A stretch of DNA of 64,000 nucleotides, taken from Massilia sp. 9I. GTDB taxonomy: Bacteria; Pseudomonadota; Gammaproteobacteria; Burkholderiales; Burkholderiaceae_D. The stretch spans positions 941,651 through 1,005,650 of the forward strand of contig NZ_LR733275.1 in NCBI RefSeq assembly GCF_902506415.1, given 5' to 3'. Shown one piece after another: positions 25,533 through 35,283 of this stretch. Each line of letters begins with the position of its first letter. The first letter of the stretch is position 1. The notes below the pieces were generated by a model. That model saw nothing but the letters and a program-made list of their open reading frames with translations. It made no database searches and had not been told where the DNA came from. Both the position numbers and the translations under genes were made by a program.

Positions 25533-25754
25533 CGGCCCTGCCGCGCCTCCCGGTTCCCTACCGGCAGGCGCGGCCTTCCTCCCTTCATTAACGGAACCAT
25601 GATGAACAAAACCATCCTCGCGCGCATCCTGCGCCGCCTGTTCGCCTGCGGCCTCGTCTGTGCGCGCCGCCGCTGCTGGCCCAGACCTCGCCGCCCGGCC
25701 TGCAGCCGCCTACTCCGACCGCCGCACCGGTGCAGCGCGTCGAAATCACCGGCT

Positions 25755-25930
25755 GCTATCAAAAACGTGCGCGCAAGTGCGCAGCGTTCTCTTCCTGCCC
25801 CGAGCCGTCCTGTTGACCGTGTTCGTGCCTAGCAGGCGTGACTTTCCCGCCTGCCGCCGGAACCGTTCCGGCGGCAGTGCCCGGCGTCAACGCCTGGCTA
25901 GCCACGGGTAGCGCCGTTTCCACCCCGAGG
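25755..25930 (-). ncRNA. Candidate omega-RNA (TnpB guide RNA scaffold)
   Basis: The 3' end of tnpB and the element's right end contain two strong adjacent, overlapping hairpins on the minus strand: GCCGCCGGAAC/GTTCCGGCGGC (25853-25875) and GCAGGCG/CGCCTGC (25832-25854). In this group the omega-RNA overlaps the tnpB 3' end and uses the flanking host DNA as guide. The tnpB C-terminus here is low-complexity, as expected when it doubles as RNA scaffold. Boundaries are approximate. Confidence 0.5.
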
Positions 25931-27105
25931 GCGGCGGTGGCGAGCCGTTGAAGGTTGATGGCGGCATTCACGTCGCGGTCGTGTCGTGCACCACAGCCGC
26001 AGGTCCAGCTTCGCTCGCCCAGCGCGAGCTTGCTGTTCTTTGCCCCACAGCCCGAACACAGGCGGCTGGACGGATACCAGCGCTCGGCCACCACGATCCT
26101 AGTGCCATAACGCTGCGCCTTGTACAGGAGCTGGCGCCGGAATTCATGAAAGCCGATGTCGGCGATGCTTCTTGCCAGCCGGTGGTTGGCCAGCATCCCT
26201 TTGACATGTAGGTCCTCGATCCCAACTGCTTGGTTTTCACGGCACAGGCGGGTGGTCAGTTTGTGGAGGAAGTCCCGGCGTACCCGCGCGATCCTTGCCT
26301 GCAGGCGAGCCAGCGCTTTCGCTCCCTTGGTCTGGTTTTTCGACTTCGGCAGCGTCCATCCCTTCGTGCCGCCAACGTCGATCCCGGCCAGGGCCTTTGC
26401 TGCCTCGTGCTTGCGGCTCTGTCGACGGCTGCGAATGCGCAGGCGGCGCAGCGCCGCTTTCAAAGGGCGAGGCGCGGCGACCTTGTACCCGCTGTCGAAG
26501 GTGGCGGCGGCCGTGATGCCGAGGTCGACACCGACGACGCCGCTCCCGCTGCGCCTGCATCTGCCGACATCGTCCGGCACGTCGACCTGCACCGCCAGGA
26601 ACCAGTCGTCCGCCTCTCGGGACACCGAGCCTCCCATAATCTTGCCCGGCCAGCGCAGCGTCTCAGACAGAGAAACCCTGCCGACCCTGGGCAGGACAGC
26701 TATCTTGCCCTCAATCCGGAACTGGTCGTTCGCAACATAAAAGCTGTCGCGGCAGCGGCTCTTCTTCTTGAAGCGGGGCGGGCGGGCGTGCTCGCCGGTC
26801 CGGCGCGCTTCGAAATAGCGCGACCAGGCCCGCGCCAGGTGTGCAAATGGCTGGGCATGGGCGTCGCGGTGGACGGTGCGCAGCCAAGGATTTCCTTGAT
26901 CGTCGAGCCAGTCGGGGTGGGCGTACTTGATGGCGTTGAAGTGCTTTTTGAGCCGCATCGCGTCCGGGCGCTGCCCGCTTGCTGCGAGCCGGTTCCACTC
27001 AGCCAGGGCCCAGTTCCAGACCCGGCGCGCGGTGCCGGCGGCGCGCGCAAAATAGTCGCGCTGCGCCGGTGTCGGCTCAAGACGGATGCGATGGGCCAGC
27101 AGCAT
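25759..27105 (-). CDS. tnpB: TnpB, RNA-guided nuclease of IS200/IS605-type elements
   Basis: 448 residues from the ATG at 27105 (MLLAHRIRLEPTPAQRDYFARAAGTARRVWNWAL). A longer in-frame start at 27195 exists, but the family begins at this motif. It has an N-terminal helix-turn-helix/WED part and a RuvC-like nuclease with Asp194 (GVDLGI), Glu297 (GIEDLHVKGML) and the final Asp in HDRDVNAAINL. The zinc ribbon is CSGCG..CGCG at 350-371. All catalytic residues are present, so the nuclease may be active. The last about 55 residues are Ala/Gly-rich and overlap the candidate omega-RNA. It is inserted antisense in a receptor pseudogene. Confidence 0.92.
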   Translation of the reverse strand: MLLAHRIRLEPTPAQRDYFARAAGTARRVWNWALAEWNRLAASGQRPDAMRLKKHFNAIKYAHPDWLDDQGNPWLRTVHRDAHAQPFAHLARAWSRYFEARRTGEHARPPRFKKKSRCRDSFYVANDQFRIEGKIAVLPRVGRVSLSETLRWPGKIMGGSVSREADDWFLAVQVDVPDDVGRCRRSGSGVVGVDLGITAAATFDSGYKVAAPRPLKAALRRLRIRSRRQSRKHEAAKALAGIDVGGTKGWTLPKSKNQTKGAKALARLQARIARVRRDFLHKLTTRLCRENQAVGIEDLHVKGMLANHRLARSIADIGFHEFRRQLLYKAQRYGTRIVVAERWYPSSRLCSGCGAKNSKLALGERSWTCGCGARHDRDVNAAINLQRLATAALGVETALPVASQALTPGTAAGTVPAAGGKVTPARHEHGQQDGSGQEENAAHLRARF

Positions 27106-27946
27106 GTCGCGCCAAGTATGGGGAAGATAGGTTTTTGACACTGCGCGCTCCGCCAAGTTCATCCGAAGGCTGTCCGTACAAATGCGCGCATCCACATCGC
27201 GGCGGTCGATGCGCGCGCTAGCCGCGAGCTATTGAGCCTGCACGGCGGGCCGCTCGGCTTCGCGATCGGCGCCGAGTTCCGGCGCCACCGCGTCAAGTAT
27301 TTCATCGACCGCGCGCTGGCCTCGCAGGCATCGAGTTCCGGCTACGCCGACGCCAGCGACCAGGCCGGCCAGCGCAGCATCTGGACCCTGTTCAGCGAGG
27401 TCAACGTCCGATCATCAAGGACCTGGAGCTCAACGTGGCGGCGCGCTACAACCACTAAAGCGACGTCGGCGGCAGCTTCAATCCAAGGTGTCGCTGCGCT
27501 GGCAGCCGAGCCGCTAGCTCCTGGTGCGCGGCTCCTTCAACAAGGGTTTTCTGCGCCCCGACCCTGTTCGACCTGTACAGTCCGCAAGCTAGCACCAACA
27601 CCTCGAACACCTATGACGCCCCCTTGCTCTGCCCGGGGGGATGTGCCGGCGCCCGGCGCCAACCCGAACATCGCCTGCGGCCAGCAGCAATTCATCCGCG
27701 AGGGCAGCAATTGCGACGTATCCCCGAAACGCGCGCGCACCTAGAATGCCGGCTTCGTCGTCGAACCGGCCCAGAACCTGAGCTTCTCGCTAGACTACTG
27801 GAACATCCGCCTCAAGGACCAGATCAGCGCCCTGGCCGAGCAGACCCTGTTCAGCAATGACCCGCGCTACACCGACCCGCTCGGCTTCACGGTGTATGCG
27901 CGCGTGACCTACCGCTTCTGAACGTAGAAAGCGGGCCACGAAACGA

Positions 27947-27972
27947 CAACGCCCGGCCGGAGCCGGGCGTTG
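27947..27972. terminator. Hairpin between the receptor pseudogene and tldD
   Basis: CAACGCCCGGC and GCCGGGCGTTG form an 11-bp perfect stem around CGGA, 23 bp downstream of the tldD stop. T-runs are short on both strands (TCGTTTCG on the minus strand). Confidence 0.7.
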
Positions 27973-27994
27973 TCCTGTCAGCGCAAGCGCAGGA

Positions 27995-29455
27995 TCAGCC
28001 GGTGCCGCCCACCGTCACGCCCTCGATGCGCAGGGTCGGCTGGCCGACGCCCACCGGCACGCTCTGGCCTTCCTTGCCGCACACGCCGACGCCCGAATCC
28101 AGGCGCATGTCCTTGCCGATCATCGAGATGTTGTTCATCACTTCCGGGCCATTGCCGATCAGGGTCGCACCCTTCACCGGATAGCTGATCTTGCCGTTCT
28201 CGATCATGTAGGCTTCGCTGGCCGAGAACACGAACTTGCCGTTGGTGATGTCGACCTGGCCGCCGCCGAAGTTGACCGCGTACAGGCCGTTCTTGACCGA
28301 GGCCAGGATCTCTTCCGGGTCCTTGTCGCCGGCCAGCATGTAGGTGTTCGTCATGCGCGGCATCGGCAGGTGGGCGAAGGATTCGCGGCGCGCGTTGCCG
28401 GTGACCGGCATCTTCATCAGGCGCGCGTTCATGGTGTCCTGAATATAGCCCTTCAGGATGCCGTCCTCGATCAGGGTGGTGCACTGGGTCGGGTTGCCCT
28501 CATCGTCCATGTTGAGCGAGCCGCGGCGGTCCTGCAGGGTGCCGTCGTCGACCACGGTGACGCCCTTGGCCGCCACGCGTTCGCCGATGCGGCCGGCGTA
28601 GGCCGAGGAGCCCTTGCGGTTGAAGTCGCCTTCCAGGCCATGGCCCACCGCCTCGTGCAGCAGCACGCCGGGCCAGCCCGGGCCGAGCACGATGGTCATC
28701 GGGCCGGCCGGCGCCGGACGCGCTTCCAGGTTGACGCAGGCCGACTTCACCGCTTCGGTCGCGTACTTGTCGAGCAGCTCGTCGCTGAAGTAGCCGTAAT
28801 CGTAGCGTCCGCCACCGCCGGAAGAGCCGACTTCGCGCCGGCCGTTCTGCTCGGCGATGACGGTAACCGACACGCGCACCAGCGGGCGGATGTCGGCGGC
28901 CAGCACGCCGTCGCTGCGCACCACCAGCACCACATCGTATTCGCCGGCCAGGCCCGCCATCACCTGCACCACGCGCGGATCCTTGGCGCGCGCCATCTTC
29001 TCGACCCGCTCGAGCAGCTTCACTTTCGCGGTCGCGTCGAGCGAGGCCAGCGGATCGTGCGGCAGGTAGAGCGAACGGCCGCCGGTCGGGCGCGCCGCGC
29101 TGGCGATCTTTACCTTGCCGCTGCCGGCGCGGGCAATGGTGCGGGTGGCGGCCGCCGCATCCAGCAGCGCCGCTTCGGAAATGTCATCGGAATACGAAAA
29201 GGCCGTCCGCTCGCCCGACACCGCGCGCACGCCGACGCCCTGGTCGATCGAGAAGCTGCCGGTCTTGACGATGCCTTCTTCCAGGCTCCAGCCCTCGCTC
29301 TTGGTGAACTGGAAATACAGGTCGGCGTAATCGACCTTGTGCGTGAACATCGAGCCCAGCGCGTTCAGCAGCTTGCCCTCGTCGAGGCCGAATGGCGTCA
29401 GCAGCACGTCGCGTGCGACAGCCAGGGAAGAAAGGTTCGGTTCGAATGGTTTCAT
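27995..29455 (-). CDS. tldD: Metalloprotease TldD
   Basis: 486 residues from the ATG at 29455 ([19 protein letters not shown]). TldD pairs with TldE/PmbA as a zinc protease that degrades unfolded peptides and matures some ribosomal peptides. The metal motif [11 protein letters not shown] (HExxxH) is present, with [39 protein letters not shown] following. [12 protein letters not shown] and the C-terminal strand with [16 protein letters not shown] also match. Its partner pmbA is not in this window. yhdP, nitrilase and tldD commonly lie together in betaproteobacteria. Here a small divergent gene intervenes before tldD. Confidence 0.95.
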   Translation of the reverse strand: MKPFEPNLSSLAVARDVLLTPFGLDEGKLLNALGSMFTHKVDYADLYFQFTKSEGWSLEEGIVKTGSFSIDQGVGVRAVSGERTAFSYSDDISEAALLDAAAATRTIARAGSGKVKIASAARPTGGRSLYLPHDPLASLDATAKVKLLERVEKMARAKDPRVVQVMAGLAGEYDVVLVVRSDGVLAADIRPLVRVSVTVIAEQNGRREVGSSGGGGRYDYGYFSDELLDKYATEAVKSACVNLEARPAPAGPMTIVLGPGWPGVLLHEAVGHGLEGDFNRKGSSAYAGRIGERVAAKGVTVVDDGTLQDRRGSLNMDDEGNPTQCTTLIEDGILKGYIQDTMNARLMKMPVTGNARRESFAHLPMPRMTNTYMLAGDKDPEEILASVKNGLYAVNFGGGQVDITNGKFVFSASEAYMIENGKISYPVKGATLIGNGPEVMNNISMIGKDMRLDSGVGVCGKEGQSVPVGVGQPTLRIEGVTVGGTG

Positions 29456-29682
29456 TTTGCGTTCGGTCGTTCGTATGGAGAGCTCATTGTGCCATATCCG
29501 CCCGCTTCGTACCGGACACGAGGCCCCTTCCCAACAGTGAGGGCAGCAGCAAATGATCGGGCATGAGCATGGATCAATTGCCTGTTGGCATGAAGCGGCG
29601 ACCCTGATCGGCTTCGCAGCCATATTGCCGGGATCCCTTAGTGATGGCACACTTTGCGTGGACGCACTCAAGGGAATACGCC

Positions 29683-30102
29683 ATGGTTTCAGGTCGACAT
29701 TGCTTGCTGATGACTGTGCTGGTCTGTTGCCACGCCGCCGCGCATGCCGAGGCGCCGCCCGCGCAGGCGGTCTACATCGATGTGTGTGTCGCGGAACAGA
29801 ATGTGGACCGCGTCATGGAGAAGGTCGACGCGCCGGTAATGGCGGTGCTCAAGACCTTGCCGAACATGCTCGACATCAGCAGCGCGGGCACGAATGGAAG
29901 AACGCAATTCCAGGTCCGCTTCGTGGATGGGGCGAGCCGGAACGACCAGACCGCTGTCGAGGAGGCGTTCAGACGGGTAGCGTTCGGCCCCGATGCCGGG
30001 ATCCTGTCGGTGCGGATCGATCTGGCCCAGGCGCGCGCCGATGGGGTATACGTCGGCAGGCCCGCATGCATGGAGTACCTGCGGCGGGAAAGACTCCGCT
30101 AA
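29683..30102 (+). CDS. Small exported protein resembling an RND-pump porter subdomain
   Basis: 139 residues from the ATG at 29683 ([24 protein letters not shown]), preceded by AAGGGAA. The first about 22 residues are a signal peptide. The mature part aligns by eye with the first porter (PN1) subdomain of AcrB-type proteins: a strand AVYIDVCV, a helix [22 protein letters not shown], then the turn and strand [20 protein letters not shown], then a helix [13 protein letters not shown]. There are no TM segments other than the signal peptide, so it is not a pump fragment left by deletion in an obvious way. It would be a soluble periplasmic protein. The function is unknown. It lies between nitrilase and tldD on the opposite strand. 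Confidence 0.6.
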   Translation: MVSGRHCLLMTVLVCCHAAAHAEAPPAQAVYIDVCVAEQNVDRVMEKVDAPVMAVLKTLPNMLDISSAGTNGRTQFQVRFVDGASRNDQTAVEEAFRRVAFGPDAGILSVRIDLAQARADGVYVGRPACMEYLRRERLR

Positions 30103-30140
30103 GGGCGCGGAAGGCCCCCAGCAGGATACGGCCGATTAGC

Positions 30141-30938
30141 CTATAGCTTGCGGTGCTTCAGCGCCGGCAGGCTCTCGCGCACGCTCGCAAGGAACGCGTC
30201 GTCCAGCTGCCCCGTGATGACGCCCTCGCCTTCGCGCAGCACCGCCTTTACCTCGCCCCAAGGATCGACCAGCATGCTGTGGCCGAAGGTGCGGCGGCCA
30301 TTCGCGTGGATGCCGCCCTGCGCCGAGGCCAGCACGTAGCACTGGTTCTCGATGGCGCGGGCGCGCAGCAGCACTTCCCAGTGCGCCAGGCCGGTGGTGT
30401 GGGTGAAGGCGGCCGGCACGATGATCAGGGCGCACTCGCCCATCGCGCGGAACAGTTCCGGGAAACGCAGGTCGTAGCACACCGACAGGCCGACGCGGCC
30501 GAAGGGCGCCTCGAAGCTGCCGACGCTTTCCCCCGGCACGATGGTGCGCGCTTCGTCGTAGGATTCGCTCCCCTTGTTGAAGCCGAACAGGTGGATCTTG
30601 TCGTAGCGGCCCACGGCCTGTCCCTGCGGGTCGTACACCAGGGTGGTGTTGAGCACCTTGCCGTCCACCGGCGAAATCAGCGGCAGCGTGCCGCCCACCA
30701 GCCAGATGCCGTGCTCGCGCGCGAGCCCCGCCATGCAATCCTGGATCGGGCCGCTGCCCTCCGGTTCGGCCTGCGCCACCTTGTCGACGTCGCTCATGCC
30801 CATGATCGGCCAGTACTCCGGCAGCGCCACCAGCTGCGCGCCTTCGCCCGCCGCTTGCGCCACCAGGCGGCGCACCGTCGCGAGGTTGTCGGCCACCTGC
30901 GGGGTGGACACCATCTGCACTGCGGCTACGATTGTCAT
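30141..30938 (-). CDS. Nitrilase-superfamily amidohydrolase (Nit1/YafV-like omega-amidase candidate)
   Basis: 265 residues from the ATG at 30938 ([19 protein letters not shown]). The catalytic triad is visible: Glu41 (LPEYWP), Lys114 ([11 protein letters not shown]) and Cys154 ([11 protein letters not shown]). The family hydrolyses carbon-nitrogen bonds. This branch (bacterial Nit next to yhdP/tldD) includes deaminated-glutathione amidases and omega-amidases, a metabolite-repair role that I infer rather than see. It starts 1 nt after the yhdP stop, so the two are co-transcribed. Confidence 0.88.
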   Translation of the reverse strand: MTIVAAVQMVSTPQVADNLATVRRLVAQAAGEGAQLVALPEYWPIMGMSDVDKVAQAEPEGSGPIQDCMAGLAREHGIWLVGGTLPLISPVDGKVLNTTLVYDPQGQAVGRYDKIHLFGFNKGSESYDEARTIVPGESVGSFEAPFGRVGLSVCYDLRFPELFRAMGECALIIVPAAFTHTTGLAHWEVLLRARAIENQCYVLASAQGGIHANGRRTFGHSMLVDPWGEVKAVLREGEGVITGQLDDAFLASVRESLPALKHRKL

Positions 30939-30939
30939 G

Positions 30940-33900
30940 TCAGTCCTTTTTCGGGTTGCTACGCGCATTCGCCGCGGCCGCGGCCGCGGCCGGTGGCGGC
31001 GGCGGGTTGTCGATCTTGACGATGGTCGGGGACTTCCACGGCCCCGAGATCCGCATCTGGTAAGTCAGCGCCTTCATCACCGGCGCGCGCAGGAACAGCT
31101 GCGCCAGGTAGCTGCCGATGCCGATGATCGGGTTCACCGCCAGGCCGTACACCAGCGGCCCGGTGCCCAGGTTGAATTCGGGGATCACCACCACCCGCAG
31201 GTTGGTGGTTTCGTTGGCGATGTCGGCGGTGCCGTCCATCAGGATGGTGGCCGCCACCCCGTGCATCTTGAGGTTGTCGGTGCGCAGCACGCCGCGCGAG
31301 ATCATCGCGTTCGCGCTGATGCCGTCGAAGGCCAGGCCTTCCGAGAACACGTCGTGGAAATCCAGCTTGAGGAGGCGCGGCAGCGCCTGCAGGCTCAGGA
31401 CGCCCAGCAGCTTGGCGGCGCCCGGGTCCTGCTTCAGGAATTGGCCCGACTCCACGTTCATCTCGATCTGGCCGGACAGGCTCGGGATGTCCAGGTCGTA
31501 GGGCAATCCGCTCCAGGAGATGTCACCCGACATCTTGCCCTTGCCGCGGCGCAGGGTTTCCGGGAAGCCGAGACGATCCAGCAGCTTGCCGGCGTCGTCG
31601 ATATCAAGGATGAAGTTCAGGCTGGTGTTGCTGCGCCCGTCCTTGTGCAGCCAGCGGCCGTTCGCCTTCAGTTGGCCGTCCGGGTTGTCGAGGGTGAGGC
31701 GGTTAATGCGCCATTCGCGCCCGGCCAGCGCCTGCACGTTGTTGGCCTGCAGTTCGAGGCGGCCGAGGCGCTTGTCGGCCAGCTGGAACTGCTCGGCCAC
31801 GATGTCGAGCGAAGGAATGGTGGCGCTGGCGCCGCGGTTCGATTCGAGCAGGTTCTTGACTTCGGCTTCGCTTGAAGCCGGGATCACCAGCGAGGCCAGG
31901 CGGGCGGTCACCTTGCCAAGGCCCTGGCCGCTGCCCGATTCGGCCCAGGTCACGTAGCCGCTGGCGTGGCGCGAATGCAGGTTGGCCTGCCAGGTATCCT
32001 TCTGGTGGGTCGCGCCCAGCACCACGTCGGCCAGGCGCCGTTCGCCGATGGTCAATTCGCCCACGCGGCCGCCGATCAGGGTCGGCATCACGTACTGGGC
32101 GAAGTCTGCCCCGCCACCGCCACCTGCAGTCTCGCCCCCCTCGCCCGCAATGGCCTTGCCGGCGGCGATCCAGGCGTCCGCATTCAGGGCGCGCAGGTTT
32201 ACGTTGATCATCATGCCGCCGTCCGGTTCCGGCGCCGGCACGTTGGCGCCGATCCCGCCGCGCAGCACGGTCCAGGGTCCGCGCCCCGCCTTCTCGCGCA
32301 GGTAGCGCGCCGCCAGATTGTCGCCCAGCGCAACGCGGATCTCGTCGCGCGCCACGCCGTTCACGGTCGGCTCGCCCGCCAGCACGAAGCGCAGCGGCAG
32401 CGCATCGGCCTGCGGCTTGTTGACGGGCGCCGGCAGTTCCAGGCCCAGGCCCGCCAGGTTCGATTCGAGCGTGACGGTGCGTCGTCCTTCGCGCACCACC
32501 ACGCTGCCGGTGTAGGGCGTGCTGCCCGACAGGCGCTCTGCCAGGCGTCCCAGCGCCGGCGCCGGGGCGGTGCGGCGCATGCCCTCGCTCGACAAGGTGC
32601 CGCCGAGCCGGATCGCGATGCTGCCATCCTTCTGGGTGCCGCCGGACAGGCCCAGCGGCCCGCCCAGGAAGCTGGCATTGATGCCGTTCAGGGCCACGCC
32701 GCGCTCCCAGAAGTCGATCCGTCCCTGCGCAGCCGCCAGCGGCGGCAGTTCCGGGAACAGGCTGACCTCGTTGCCCAGCAATTGCAGGCTGCCCTGCACC
32801 TTGGTGTCCGGCAGGTGCGCCAGCGGCATGCGCAGCTTCAAGCCCAGGCGCGCGTTGCCGGCGGCCCGGGTTTCATCGGTGAAGTGGCCGATCCACTCCG
32901 GCACCGGACTGGCCCCCACGTAGCGCAGGAATTCCTGCAGCGGGGCGGCGGCGTTGCCGTCGATTTCCAGCATCATGTGCTCGTGTGCGCCGAGGTCGGG
33001 GATCACCGCCTTCACGTTCGACAGCGCCACGCCCATGGTGCTCAAGCGGTCGCCGCGGATCTCCATACGCGCGCGGTCAAACTCGATGCGGCCGTTGATG
33101 TTCTCGGCCAGCGGCCACAAGGGCGTGCCGTCGGGGTGGCGGTGGCCGGGCGCGTATTCCAGGCGCGCGTTTTCGAGACGGCCGGCGACATTGAATTCGC
33201 CGCGCGCGCGTTCGACCAGATTATTGGCGCGGAAGGGGAAGCCGGCCAGGTCGCCGCGCAGGCGCAGCGTGGCGTCGCGCAGGGTGCCGCCCTGCAGCGC
33301 CCCCGTCAACCAGTGGGCCAGGTGCTCGGGCGTGGCCAGCGGCAGCCAGCGCCCCACGGTGCCGATCGCAAAGCCGTCCAGCTTGCCGCTGAAATCGGCG
33401 GTGCCGGGGCCGTGTCCCGGCTGCAGCGGCAGCGTATGGCGGCCCGACAGCGAACCGCTCAGGCCGCCTTGCGCGAACTGCAGCTTTTCCACCTCGACCA
33501 GCAGCTGCCGGCCCGGGTCGATGGTCCAGCGCGCCTTCAGGTCCAGGCGGTCGAGCGGCAGCGCCGGTTCGGCGAACCAGGCCGGCACCTGCAGCACCAG
33601 GCTGCTTGCGCCGACGGTCACGCTGCCGCCGTTCTGGCTGGCGTCGATGCTGCCGCTCAGGTTCTGGAAGCCGGGCGTGGCCGGATGCGCGGGCAGCGCC
33701 GGCTGGCCCTCCCTGGCCGGCTGGGCCGGGCGCGCCGGCTGGGCGTTGATGGCCAGGCCGGCGACGTCGCCGCGCAGGCGGAAACCGCGCAAGTCGGGGT
33801 AGCGCCCGTCCCACTCGGCCGCGACGTCGAGCAGGCGGCCACGCGGCGCGTAGTCGAGCAGCATCTGGCGCTGCTGCGGCGGCAGCGGCAGGTAGCCGGC

Positions 33901-35118
33901 CAGCGCCGCCAGCGCGCCGATGTCGAGCTGGCGCGCGCTCAGCTCGCCCCGCTCGGGCCTGCCTTCGCGCGCCGGCAGCCAGCGCTGCTCGAGGGTGGCC
34001 GGCGGCAGCGCGCGGCCGTCGCGCGTGGTGACCGAGAAGTCGGTCACGCTGACCGTGTGACCATGGGCGCCGAAGGTCGGCTTGCCCTCATCTTTCCCGG
34101 GCAGCATTTCCTCGCGCGCCGCCAGGCGGCCCTTGAGCCGGGCCAGCCGCAAGGGCTCCAGGGTGGCGCCGAGGCGCGCATTGACGTCGCTGAGTGCCAG
34201 GTCGGCGGTGAAGCCGGCCACCCGGGCCTGGTCGAAGTTCAGCCAGGCGCGCACCGAGCCGCGCCCGCTCGTCATCTGGAAAGGCAGATCGACCTGCTGC
34301 TTCCATGCCACCAGGTCGACTTCGCGCAGGTCGGCATACACTTCGCCCTTCCAGCGCGCCATATCGGAAGGCCGCGCGCCGAAGCGGTGGCGGAAGCTGG
34401 CGCGCACGTCGAGCGGCTGGCCGAGCGCGCGCGGCGGGGTGGCGCGCAGCGCGAAGCGGTGGCCGCCGCCGAAGCGGTTGAGCAGGGCCATGGTGACGTC
34501 GGTCAGGACCAGGGTGGGACGGCCGTGCAGCTCGTCGGTCCAGTCGACCCGTCCCTGGCGGATCACGATCTCGCGCTGGCGCAGCAGCCAGTCGGCGCCG
34601 CGCCCGTCGTCCTTTTTATTCGGGTCGAGGCGCACCCCGGCCACACTCAGCGTGCCGTCCCTGCCGCGCCGGACGTCCAGCTGCGGGCCGGTCAGTTCTA
34701 GCGCGTGCAGGCGCGGCTCGAAGGCGGCCAGGCTCCACCAGGACAGCGCCGCTTCCACCCGCGGCAAGACCAGCACCTGGCGCCCGCCGCGGTCGATCAG
34801 GCGCACGTCGCCCAAGCTCAGGACCGGATGGATGCCCTGCCAGGACGTGGCCAGGCGCGCGATCGTCACGCGGTTGCCGAGCGCGCGGCCGGCGGCGGCT
34901 TCGATGTCGCCCTTGTAGACGTCGATGTTCGGGAAAATGGCGTAGCGCAGCACCAGGAACAGCAGCGCCAGCGCAAAATACAGCAGCAGCACCAGCTTGA
35001 TGGCAAAGCCGAGGAAATGGTGCGAGGCCAGGTTCGCATAGCGATAGGCGGCCCGCAGCCGGTGCCAGCGTCGGGCCAGCGGCAGGTGGGCGTGGGCCGC
35101 CTGTTCCTGGTTGTCCAT
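30940..35118 (-). CDS. yhdP: YhdP, giant AsmA-like inter-membrane phospholipid transport protein
   Basis: 1392 residues from the ATG at 35118 (MDNQEQAAHAHLPL). A TTG four codons upstream is an alternative start. One N-terminal TM helix (about 30-57: LGFAIKLVLLLYFALALLFLVL) is followed by FPNIDVYKGDIEAAAGRALGNRV, the start of the AsmA/TamB-like beta-rich repeat region that fills the rest. LDIDDAGKLLDRLGFPETLRRGKGKMSGDISW and the GTGPLVYGLAVNPIIGIGSYLAQ segment near the C-terminus are typical of the TIGR02099 family. In E. coli YhdP bridges inner and outer membranes and carries phospholipids outward. It is divergent from glnE and followed by the nitrilase 1 nt later. A Pro/Ala-rich insert with repeated RPAQPAREGQPALPAHP is near residue 470. 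Confidence 0.92.
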   Translation of the reverse strand: MDNQEQAAHAHLPLARRWHRLRAAYRYANLASHHFLGFAIKLVLLLYFALALLFLVLRYAIFPNIDVYKGDIEAAAGRALGNRVTIARLATSWQGIHPVLSLGDVRLIDRGGRQVLVLPRVEAALSWWSLAAFEPRLHALELTGPQLDVRRGRDGTLSVAGVRLDPNKKDDGRGADWLLRQREIVIRQGRVDWTDELHGRPTLVLTDVTMALLNRFGGGHRFALRATPPRALGQPLDVRASFRHRFGARPSDMARWKGEVYADLREVDLVAWKQQVDLPFQMTSGRGSVRAWLNFDQARVAGFTADLALSDVNARLGATLEPLRLARLKGRLAAREEMLPGKDEGKPTFGAHGHTVSVTDFSVTTRDGRALPPATLEQRWLPAREGRPERGELSARQLDIGALAALAGYLPLPPQQRQMLLDYAPRGRLLDVAAEWDGRYPDLRGFRLRGDVAGLAINAQPARPAQPAREGQPALPAHPATPGFQNLSGSIDASQNGGSVTVGASSLVLQVPAWFAEPALPLDRLDLKARWTIDPGRQLLVEVEKLQFAQGGLSGSLSGRHTLPLQPGHGPGTADFSGKLDGFAIGTVGRWLPLATPEHLAHWLTGALQGGTLRDATLRLRGDLAGFPFRANNLVERARGEFNVAGRLENARLEYAPGHRHPDGTPLWPLAENINGRIEFDRARMEIRGDRLSTMGVALSNVKAVIPDLGAHEHMMLEIDGNAAAPLQEFLRYVGASPVPEWIGHFTDETRAAGNARLGLKLRMPLAHLPDTKVQGSLQLLGNEVSLFPELPPLAAAQGRIDFWERGVALNGINASFLGGPLGLSGGTQKDGSIAIRLGGTLSSEGMRRTAPAPALGRLAERLSGSTPYTGSVVVREGRRTVTLESNLAGLGLELPAPVNKPQADALPLRFVLAGEPTVNGVARDEIRVALGDNLAARYLREKAGRGPWTVLRGGIGANVPAPEPDGGMMINVNLRALNADAWIAAGKAIAGEGGETAGGGGGADFAQYVMPTLIGGRVGELTIGERRLADVVLGATHQKDTWQANLHSRHASGYVTWAESGSGQGLGKVTARLASLVIPASSEAEVKNLLESNRGASATIPSLDIVAEQFQLADKRLGRLELQANNVQALAGREWRINRLTLDNPDGQLKANGRWLHKDGRSNTSLNFILDIDDAGKLLDRLGFPETLRRGKGKMSGDISWSGLPYDLDIPSLSGQIEMNVESGQFLKQDPGAAKLLGVLSLQALPRLLKLDFHDVFSEGLAFDGISANAMISRGVLRTDNLKMHGVAATILMDGTADIANETTNLRVVVIPEFNLGTGPLVYGLAVNPIIGIGSYLAQLFLRAPVMKALTYQMRISGPWKSPTIVKIDNPPPPPAAAAAAANARSNPKKD

Positions 35119-35283
35119 CAAGGTGCTCAAAAAGGCTCGCCGTAAATTGATTCTCTATTAACAGATCGCTTGCAACAGTCGCGGCGTCTACCTTACCATC
35201 GTGCTCACCCCAGGCGGCACGGCGGGCAATTCTACCGCACGAATGCCTGCTGGACGGCAAAAACACAAGCCCAAACCGACACC

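Larger units (their letters stand above)
25754..27190 (-). mobile_element. IS200/IS605-group element carrying tnpB only (approximate ends)
   Basis: The element contains tnpB but no TnpA (Y1 transposase), so it is an IS1341-like, non-autonomous type. The right end is placed near 25754 because receptor sequence (..ATCACCGGCT) stops there. The left end is placed near 27175-27195, where barrel coding sequence resumes. Exact ends, flanking TAM and terminal hairpins cannot be fixed without related copies. Confidence 0.65.
25599..27921 (+). pseudogene. Remnant of a TonB-dependent receptor split by a TnpB element
   Basis: The 5' remnant starts at an ATG-ATG (MMNKTILARILRRLFACGL) that resembles the signal peptide of TBDR2. 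After a frameshift it continues LLAQTSPPGL...PVQRVEITG up to about 25754. Then comes the TnpB element on the other strand. Barrel sequence resumes near 27190 (VDARASRELLSLHGGPLGFAIGAEFRRH) and continues with an in-frame stop, several frameshifts and recognisable late blocks (FDLYSPQASTNTSNTYD; LSFSLDYWNIRLKDQIS), ending RVTYRF-stop at 27921. The plug and early barrel are missing, so there is a deletion as well as an insertion. It is clearly non-functional as a receptor. Confidence 0.85.

Noticed and set aside
27232..27744. An intact gene for a small receptor fragment
   Set aside because: The sequence matches mid-barrel receptor blocks but lacks its 5' half and carries frameshifts and stops, so it is part of the pseudogene.
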